DNA of 11,634 nucleotides from Candidatus Sabulitectum sp. (GTDB taxonomy: Bacteria; Fermentibacterota; Fermentibacteria; Fermentibacterales; JCC-6), in contig JAOZRM010000057.1 in the NCBI GenBank assembly GCA_029940175.1, positions 1 through 11,634 on the forward strand, given 5' to 3'. Below the pieces are notes generated by a model that had not been told where the DNA came from, searched no databases, and was given only the letters and a program-made list of their open reading frames with translations. Below, piece by piece: positions 6,688 through 11,634 of this stretch. The translations under genes were made by a program, and so were the position numbers. Each line of letters begins with the position of its first letter. Positions within the stretch are counted from its first letter, which is position 1.

Positions 6688-6807
6688 TTACAGGAAATTC
6701 ATACTGTCATTGATCCTCCAGTTTTCATTTTCAAGAACAAGCTCGAATTCCTAGGTATATCCTTCTATGGTTACCAGTACAATTGCGTTATCCCCGTTGA
6801 TATTTTT
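6688..6807 (-). pseudogene. Third lipoprotein copy: C-terminal fragment with internal amber codon
   Basis: Read on the minus strand the frame gives INGDNAIVLVTIEGYT, then TAG (6753-6751), then EFELVLENENWRINDSMNFL and TAA (6690-6688). This aligns without gaps with the C-terminus of copy 1 (DLELILEDGSWKI, then GGEGMDFM) and with copy 2. The nucleotide match to 5328-5450 is also plain, for example around AAGCTCGA at 6739-6746. An in-frame TGA stands just upstream (6810-6808), and the N-terminal three quarters, including signal peptide and start, are missing. It sits directly beyond the copy 2 promoter, as expected of a tandem array in which the outermost copy has decayed. It is closer to copy 1 at its tail than to copy 2. 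Confidence 0.82.
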
Positions 6808-6836
6808 TCACTCTGTACAGGTTAGTCTTATATTAC

Positions 6837-8195
6837 ATGTTAACGTTTTTGTTCATTCCATGTTTTCAGTGGAGGGGGTCTATTCTGAGGTATCCGGTTG
6901 TAATTCTGGCGGCTTTACTTCTCACCGGCGCATGCGGTAATGGGGCAAATTCTGACAGCGGCAAGGTGCAGGTTGTGTTCTGGCACGCCATGGGGGGTCC
7001 TCTTGGGGATGTACTTGAAGATTCTCTTATCGCTGAGTTTAACTCCATGCATGAGGACATTGAGATCCTCCCTGTTTGTATGGGTAACTACAATGCTCTC
7101 AGCCAGAAGATCATGGCTGGAGTCATGGCTGATTCTCCTCCGGGGATGGCTCAGGCTTACGAAACATGGACTGCTCAGTTGATAAGGGGAGATGCCCTTG
7201 TTTCTCTCGATTCTTTAATGGAAGCAGATTCCTCTTATACAGAAGATATGTGGAATGACTTCTTTCCAGTATTCCAGGCTAACAATACTTTTGATGGTGA
7301 AGTTTACTCTTTCCCTTTCAACAAAAGTGTTCCTCTGATCTATTACAATGTCGAACTGTTTGACAGTCTCGGTGTTGTGCCAGCAGCAACATGGCAGGAG
7401 CAGAGAGAATTACTGGGGATTCTTACTGTTGATGGTAACAATGACGGAGATCTTTTTGATGATGTGGATAGAAGCGGCACAGCATTTGGAACTTCTGTCT
7501 GGAACTTCGAGTGTCTCCTTGCCCAGGCAGGTGGATCTCTTCTGAATTCGGATTCAACTGAAACAGCATTTAATTCGCTTCAGGGTGTTGAAGCGCTGGA
7601 ATATATGACCACATTGCTTTATGAGGATTCCACTGCTTATCTAACGTCCGGTTACGACCATCAGAAGGGTTTTGCTGAAGGCCGGGTGGGGCAGGTGCAG
7701 GGATCTGTTACCAGTCTGGCTTTTATGATCCGTGACATGGAGAGAAGGGCAGAGAGCGGTCTTACAACCTTTACCATCGGAACTGCACCTCTTCCAGCCG
7801 GCCGTGAACAGGCGGTGTATATCGCAGGAACCAACGTTATCCTGTTCAATAACGATGACCCCAGGGTGGTGGAGGCCGGATGGGAGTTCATCAAGTGGTT
7901 TACGCAGCCTGATATACAGGCCAGATGGTTTGCCGGGAGCGGATATCTGCCAGCCAGGGTATCAAGCCTCGAGGAACCTGCAGATATAGCAAAAATGGAA
8001 GAGTACCCCGGCCTGAAGGCTGTGCTTGAGCAATTGCATTATGCAGTGTTTGAGCCTCAGATCACCGCCTGGTATGACGGCAGGGCGTTTCTTTCTGAAT
8101 CTGTTGAGATTGTACTTTATGGTAGAATGACGCCGGAGGAAGCCCTTTCAAGGGCTGCTGATCTGGCAGATGCTGAAATTAGAACAGGTCGCTAG
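6837..8195 (+). CDS. ABC transporter solute-binding lipoprotein (family 1, UgpB/MalE-like)
   Basis: Probable sugar-type extracellular binding protein, lipid-anchored through Cys33 in LLLTGACGN (counted from ATG 6837; the lipobox is imperfect, with T at -3). Typical family features: VVFWHAMGG near residue 47, YETWTAQLIRGDALVSLDSL near 110, FPFNKSVPLIYYNVELFDSLGV near 160, and WEFIKWFTQPDIQARWFAGSGYLPAR near 345. Length (452) is usual. Start: 6837 is the only ATG, GTG or TTG that keeps the signal peptide, but it has no SD and adds a polar stretch. A strong GGAGGGGG (6871-6878) points instead to a rare start, CTG 6885 or ATT 6882, giving LRYPVVILAALLLTGAC. No permease or ATPase gene is adjacent, so a partner transporter would have to be elsewhere. 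It is the first gene of a co-directional four-gene run. The ligand cannot be told from the sequence. Confidence 0.9.
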   Translation: MLTFLFIPCFQWRGSILRYPVVILAALLLTGACGNGANSDSGKVQVVFWHAMGGPLGDVLEDSLIAEFNSMHEDIEILPVCMGNYNALSQKIMAGVMADSPPGMAQAYETWTAQLIRGDALVSLDSLMEADSSYTEDMWNDFFPVFQANNTFDGEVYSFPFNKSVPLIYYNVELFDSLGVVPAATWQEQRELLGILTVDGNNDGDLFDDVDRSGTAFGTSVWNFECLLAQAGGSLLNSDSTETAFNSLQGVEALEYMTTLLYEDSTAYLTSGYDHQKGFAEGRVGQVQGSVTSLAFMIRDMERRAESGLTTFTIGTAPLPAGREQAVYIAGTNVILFNNDDPRVVEAGWEFIKWFTQPDIQARWFAGSGYLPARVSSLEEPADIAKMEEYPGLKAVLEQLHYAVFEPQITAWYDGRAFLSESVEIVLYGRMTPEEALSRAADLADAEIRTGR

Positions 8196-8223
8196 TTATA
8201 CTGGGACCGGATTGGGAGGAATG

Positions 8224-9228
8224 ATGATAAAGGTTCTGTTGCCGGTGATGGTTTTGTGCAGTTTCGCCGGCGGGCAGGTACTCACCATAGCCGAGGCAAG
8301 GGTAGACAGTGACGGAGATGGTATTCCTGATCTGCTGGGTGAGACCGTTACTATCAGTGGTATTTTGACATGTGAAACAACTCTTTTCTCCACTAGTGGA
8401 TACAGTTTTTATGTGCAGGATGCCACGGCAGGGATCAATGTTTATGCATTTGAAGCTCCCGGCAATATGACCCCCGGAGAGGAATGGGAGCTTACTGGAG
8501 AAATAAAAGCTTACAACGGACTGACTGAGATTTCTCCTGAATCTGAGGATGATTACAGTTATGTGGGTAATCCAGGAATGCCTGAGCCGGTTCAGCTTGT
8601 ACGGAACCAGCCGGTTTCCGAGGCTATCGAGGGAATGCTCATTGCAGCAGGAGATCAAAGCCTTGTTCAGTGGGTCACTGTTGCTACTGCTCCATCCTTT
8701 GCAGGAGGCGGGTACAATTTTGACGTGTGGAATGGCCAGACAGTTATTCCCGTCAGGGTTAACGATAGCACTGGAATTGATGTTTCTTCCATTGCTGTGG
8801 GAACGAGATTGTTCATGATCGGTATTGGTGGACAGTATGATTCTACTGAACCCTATGATTCAGGTTATCAGCTGCTTCCCAGATATCAGAGCGATATCAT
8901 CATCTTCAATCCTTCACTGCAAGATTACTTCCATCTGGATGTTTCCGGTAATCCTTTCGCTCCTTATCTCGGGGAAACAATGCAGATAGAATACAGTGGT
9001 CCACAGGGTACGAGGTTCAATCTTACTCTTTACGATCGTGCAGGAAGGGACCTGGCGCACCTGGCAACAAACTCACCTGCAGGTGACATATTCAACTGGG
9101 ACGGCAGAGACGACTGGAACGAGTTTCTACCCATGGGCCAGTATCTTCTCATGCTTGAAGGTGTATCTCCAAACGGGGATAGACTCAGAACAACAGAGAC
9201 CGTGGTAATCGCCGCGCCGCTGGAATAG
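8224..9228 (+). CDS. Secreted tandem OB-fold protein with FlgD-Ig C-terminal domain
   Basis: About 334 residues. The frame extends back to ATG 8170 inside the previous gene, but the SD GGAGG (8215-8219) and the signal peptide MIKVLLPVMVLCSFAGG mark ATG 8224 (or 8221) as the start. After the signal comes DSDGDGIPD (28-36), a calcium-binding-like loop. Next is an OB-fold of the YhcR/COG4085 type (about 38-125: GETVTISGILT, GYSFYVQDATAGINVYAF, GEEWELTGEIKAYNGLTEI) and a second OB-like unit (about 150-235: WVTVATAPSF, YNFDVWNGQTVIPVRV, GTRLFMIGIGGQY). Residues 245-334 form a FlgD-Ig-like module with NPFAPYLGETMQIEY, LTLYDRAGRDLAHL and FNWDGRDDWNEFLPMGQYLL, as in type IX cargo. OB-folds of this kind often bind nucleic acid, and some occur in extracellular nucleases, but no nuclease domain is present. 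It sits 28 bases after the binding protein. Confidence 0.82.
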   Translation: MIKVLLPVMVLCSFAGGQVLTIAEARVDSDGDGIPDLLGETVTISGILTCETTLFSTSGYSFYVQDATAGINVYAFEAPGNMTPGEEWELTGEIKAYNGLTEISPESEDDYSYVGNPGMPEPVQLVRNQPVSEAIEGMLIAAGDQSLVQWVTVATAPSFAGGGYNFDVWNGQTVIPVRVNDSTGIDVSSIAVGTRLFMIGIGGQYDSTEPYDSGYQLLPRYQSDIIIFNPSLQDYFHLDVSGNPFAPYLGETMQIEYSGPQGTRFNLTLYDRAGRDLAHLATNSPAGDIFNWDGRDDWNEFLPMGQYLLMLEGVSPNGDRLRTTETVVIAAPLE

Positions 9229-9238
9229 GAGGGATCAC

Positions 9239-10057
9239 ATGAAAAACATAAAAACAGCAGCCCTTCTTATTCTAACCATTGCTCTGCCTGCCTTTGCCTC
9301 ATTTGAGGAGCTTGAGATGGGTATACCGGCAATGGCAATGGGTGGAACCGGAGTTGTTCTTGACGGCCTTGAAGGCAGCATGTGGAATCCCGCATCTGTG
9401 GCATCCATGAGCAAGGCAGGTGTTGCAATTTCCGGAAACATGCCTTATTCCAACTTTGATTTTGCCACAGCCGGCATTGACGGCGGGGCTCCCATAACAG
9501 AAAACTGGAGACTTGCTGGTAGCGCCAGGATGTTCGGTGGAGAGCTTTACAACGAACAGACCCTTGCAGTTACTATTGCCGGAAAGCTCTCTCGAGACTT
9601 TGCATTTGGTTTGCAGCCTGTTGTTGCACGAGTGGACATCAAAGACGGAGTCAGCAGTTACGGAAGTGCAATGGCTTTTTCGATCAATGCAGGATTCAGA
9701 GTAACAATGTACGACAGATGGGCATTCGCCGCTGCAGTAAAGAATCCTCTTGAGTCCCGTATCGGTGACTCTGAGGAGTACATGCACAGACAGATGGATG
9801 CTGGTATTTCCTATGAGCCTGCAGATGGTCTGGTAACAGCATTTGCTCTTTCAAGAGATTTCAGAGGAACCCGGGTCAGAGTGGGCGGCGCCCTTCCTCT
9901 CGGACCTCTTACGGTTTATGCAGGAGCCATGAGCGGCCCCGCAGTGTTTACAGGAGGATTCTCTGCTGTTGTGGAGGGAATCAAGGCATGTTATTCGGTG
10001 CAGACTCACCCTGAGTTGAATCTGTCACATGCAATTGGGGTGACGTATGCTTTTTAG
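9239..10057 (+). CDS. PorV/PorQ-like (UPF0164-type) outer-membrane beta-barrel protein
   Basis: A 272-residue outer-membrane protein. Signal peptide MKNIKTAALLILTIALPAFA, then the family opening ELEMGIPAMAMGGTGVVLDG with GSMWNPASVASM, the counterpart of the GARxxGMGGA...AxxWNPAGL motif in PorV/PorQ and related FCB barrels. Alternating amphipathic strands follow, ending in GVTYAF with a terminal Phe, the usual barrel-assembly signal. SD GGAGGG (9228-9233) overlaps the last base of the preceding TAG, with 5 bases to ATG 9239. PorV-type proteins shuttle or anchor type IX cargo in Bacteroidota; others in this broad family take part in uptake of hydrophobic compounds. It lies between a protein with a type IX-like tail and an HhH barrel protein, so a carrier role for its neighbours is possible but inferred. 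Confidence 0.82.
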   Translation: MKNIKTAALLILTIALPAFASFEELEMGIPAMAMGGTGVVLDGLEGSMWNPASVASMSKAGVAISGNMPYSNFDFATAGIDGGAPITENWRLAGSARMFGGELYNEQTLAVTIAGKLSRDFAFGLQPVVARVDIKDGVSSYGSAMAFSINAGFRVTMYDRWAFAAAVKNPLESRIGDSEEYMHRQMDAGISYEPADGLVTAFALSRDFRGTRVRVGGALPLGPLTVYAGAMSGPAVFTGGFSAVVEGIKACYSVQTHPELNLSHAIGVTYAF

Positions 10058-11634
10058 CCTGCTGCTTGCTTCAATGCTGGCCGCTGTGCCCCCGGGATTC
10101 GATCTGAACTCTGCCTCTTACGAGGAACTGCTTGATCTGGAAGGACTCAGTTCAGAGCAGGCTGTTGTTCTATACGAATACATACAGGGCGCAGGAGGCC
10201 TGGAAAATATTTACGAGGTGGTGGATCTTCCTGGATTTACCCCGGTTACCCTTGGATGGCTCAGGGAGAATGTGATTGTTCTGCCTTTGCCGGAACCGGA
10301 AATTTCATCACAGGTTCTTAACGTTATGGAAAGACTTGCCCAGGAAGACGGCCCTGGAGATGCTGCTGTTGAGTACTGGGAGGACCTTCTTCTAAGACCC
10401 ATGCCCATCAATCAGGTTTCCTGGTGGGATCTTCGCAGTCTTGACAGGGTAAGTTTCATCGACGCAGCTTCAGTTGACAGCAGACTCAGGAGCCTGGGTC
10501 CAGTTTCTTCTGTATCGTCTCTTCGAAGCACGGAGAACCTTAGATACTATGGTTACCGCAACATGAGAGACTACATTTCCACCCGTGAGCCGGATTACTC
10601 CTCTACTGATTTCTACGGAAGTTATCGTTTCATCTTTGATGACAACAGTGGCAGAAGCGGGATAGATGACGGAATTGAAGGACACATTTCGGAAATGAAA
10701 TCTGCTATCTCCGATATCATCGCCGGAGGAAGAGAGCTCTCTTCCACCTCCATCGACAGTCTTGCTCTGATAACAAGACTTGAGTCTGAGTACGCACAGC
10801 TTGTGGAAGCGCGTGATGTTACAGGTTTCAGTCACAGGGTCAGAATTGGAGCAGGCGACAGATATCGCGCTGGTGCCCGTCTTTCCCGTGGGGTTAATTC
10901 ACTGGCCGGCAGTGATCTGATCGTAGGGCTGGACGCCCCGGTAAATGATCGGTTCGATGTGGGTAAAGCCTATTTTTCTTTTAAGGATGATGGATTTGTC
11001 AGACAGGCGATAGCTGGTAACTACAGGCTTTCTCTTGCTCAGGGACTTCTGATTGATAACTCTGATGAACTTATGTACAGGAATACATACAGAACATGGG
11101 GTTTGACACCGGATCTGACATCTTCCAGGCAGAATGCTCTGCTTGGGGTTGCAACCCAGATAGAAGCAGGGCCTGTACTGGGCTATGCCTTCGGCTCGTT
11201 CACTCCGAGGGATGCCATAACAAATCTTGATGGAACACCCAATGTGCTCTATCAGGGCGAGTTCAGACCGGAGGAGTACAGTGGTGTTCTGGATGAAACC
11301 ACCTATGGCGGCTATGCCTTCTACGATATGGGAGACTACCTTCCAGTGGGTACTGCAATTGGAATTGGAGGACTTGGGATTCAATACAGTGATTCTCTGA
11401 ATCCATCAGTTGCAGGAATGGATATACCAAATGACACGTACACATGGGACTGCCCGGAGTATGCCCACATGCCTTCCGGGGACAAGTTAAGTTACCTGGC
11501 AGGTTCCGCCCAGACCGTCTACGAGAACATGAGTGCTGAAGTGGAAGCAGTGAGACAGGATAACGGAGCCTGGGCAAGCATTTCAACCGCAAGCTGGCAG
11601 AACAACTGGTTCAATATTTCTGCTTCTTACCGTA
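10047..11634 (+). CDS. Helix-hairpin-helix outer-membrane beta-barrel protein, 3'-partial
   Basis: The frame is open for 529 codons to the right edge, so the C-terminus is missing. ATG 10047 overlaps the end of the previous gene by 11 bases, with a weak GGGGTG ahead, which suggests coupled translation. Short signal peptide MLFSLLLASMLAAVPP. First ComEA-type helix-hairpin-helix at 18-76: FDLNSASYEELLDLEGLSSE, then GGLENIYEVVDLPGF. Second, more diverged, at 118-177: PINQVSWWDLRSLDRVSF to NMRDYI. From about 180 on it is barrel-like, with alternating aromatic strands (FYGSYRFIF, RYRAGARLSRG, GYAFGSFTP), and a helical insert at about 205-265. This layout matches a family common in Bacteroidota and relatives, usually annotated only as HhH-domain protein. 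HhH pairs bind DNA without sequence preference in ComEA; a surface role in DNA contact is an inference. Confidence 0.85.
   Translation, partial: MLFSLLLASMLAAVPPGFDLNSASYEELLDLEGLSSEQAVVLYEYIQGAGGLENIYEVVDLPGFTPVTLGWLRENVIVLPLPEPEISSQVLNVMERLAQEDGPGDAAVEYWEDLLLRPMPINQVSWWDLRSLDRVSFIDAASVDSRLRSLGPVSSVSSLRSTENLRYYGYRNMRDYISTREPDYSSTDFYGSYRFIFDDNSGRSGIDDGIEGHISEMKSAISDIIAGGRELSSTSIDSLALITRLESEYAQLVEARDVTGFSHRVRIGAGDRYRAGARLSRGVNSLAGSDLIVGLDAPVNDRFDVGKAYFSFKDDGFVRQAIAGNYRLSLAQGLLIDNSDELMYRNTYRTWGLTPDLTSSRQNALLGVATQIEAGPVLGYAFGSFTPRDAITNLDGTPNVLYQGEFRPEEYSGVLDETTYGGYAFYDMGDYLPVGTAIGIGGLGIQYSDSLNPSVAGMDIPNDTYTWDCPEYAHMPSGDKLSYLAGSAQTVYENMSAEVEAVRQDNGAWASISTASWQNNWFNISASYR

Noticed and set aside
8170..8223. 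ATG 8170 as start of the OB-fold protein
   Set aside because: It lies inside the previous gene and adds a polar 17-18 residue stretch before a proper signal peptide; the SD at 8215-8219 favours 8224 or 8221.
8179..8658. 159-codon ORF on the - strand opposite the OB-fold gene
   Set aside because: Antisense to a signal peptide and OB-fold that read clearly on the + strand.
9299..9787. 162-codon ORF on the - strand opposite the PorV-like gene
   Set aside because: Antisense shadow with Cys- and His-rich composition and no recognisable motif; the + gene has a clear family signature.
10470..11592. Series of minus-strand ORFs of 109-161 codons (10470-10835, 10899-11384, 11263-11592)
   Set aside because: They are all shadows of the + strand HhH-barrel gene, which is open from 10047 to the edge.
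1..11634. Genome-wide reassignment of UGA to Trp or Gly
   Set aside because: Only one in-frame TGA occurs in well over 3000 codons of clear genes, while Trp is always TGG and Gly always GGN.

Overview
The window looks like a chromosomal stretch from an uncultivated Gram-negative bacterium of the FCB superphylum, perhaps a Fermentibacteria/Aegiribacteria- or Latescibacteria-like lineage. This is an inference. It rests on a gingipain-type C25 peptidase, two secreted proteins ending in FlgD-Ig/type IX-like C-terminal modules, a PorV/PorQ-like barrel and an FCB-type helix-hairpin-helix (HhH) outer-membrane protein. No rRNA, tRNA, CRISPR array or transposase is visible.

Left part (1-4933, + strand): a C25 cysteine peptidase whose 5' end lies outside the window. 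Its frame is broken by one in-frame TGA at 2376-2378, directly after the first of about seven FG-GAP-like propeller repeats. The same frame then runs on to 3503 with the other repeats. The stop at 3503 overlaps the start of a secreted propeller-like protein that ends in a type IX-like sorting domain.

Middle part (4934-6836): a hairpin, then the decayed remains of a BrnT/CopG-type toxin-antitoxin pair that still keep the ATGA gene overlap. Next come two minus-strand paralogous lipoproteins of the DUF4878/NTF2-like type. Each has its own promoter (TTGCAT-16-TATAAT in both), leader, strong Shine-Dalgarno (SD) site and GC-rich terminator. A third, previously unmarked copy of the same gene survives as a pseudogene fragment at 6688-6807 with an amber codon inside it.

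Right part (6837-11634, + strand): a tight four-gene cluster, apparently an operon. It encodes an ABC-type solute-binding lipoprotein with an odd start, a secreted tandem OB-fold protein with a FlgD-Ig tail, a PorV/PorQ-like outer-membrane barrel, and a large HhH plus beta-barrel outer-membrane protein that runs off the right edge. The last gene is open for all 529 visible codons. OB-fold and HhH modules outside the cytoplasm, next to two barrels and a binding lipoprotein, make a surface system for binding or importing nucleic acid or nucleotides a reasonable but unproven hypothesis.

Most intact genes end in TAG (5) with fewer TAA (2). TGA ends no intact gene, which gives the in-frame TGA in the peptidase extra interest.
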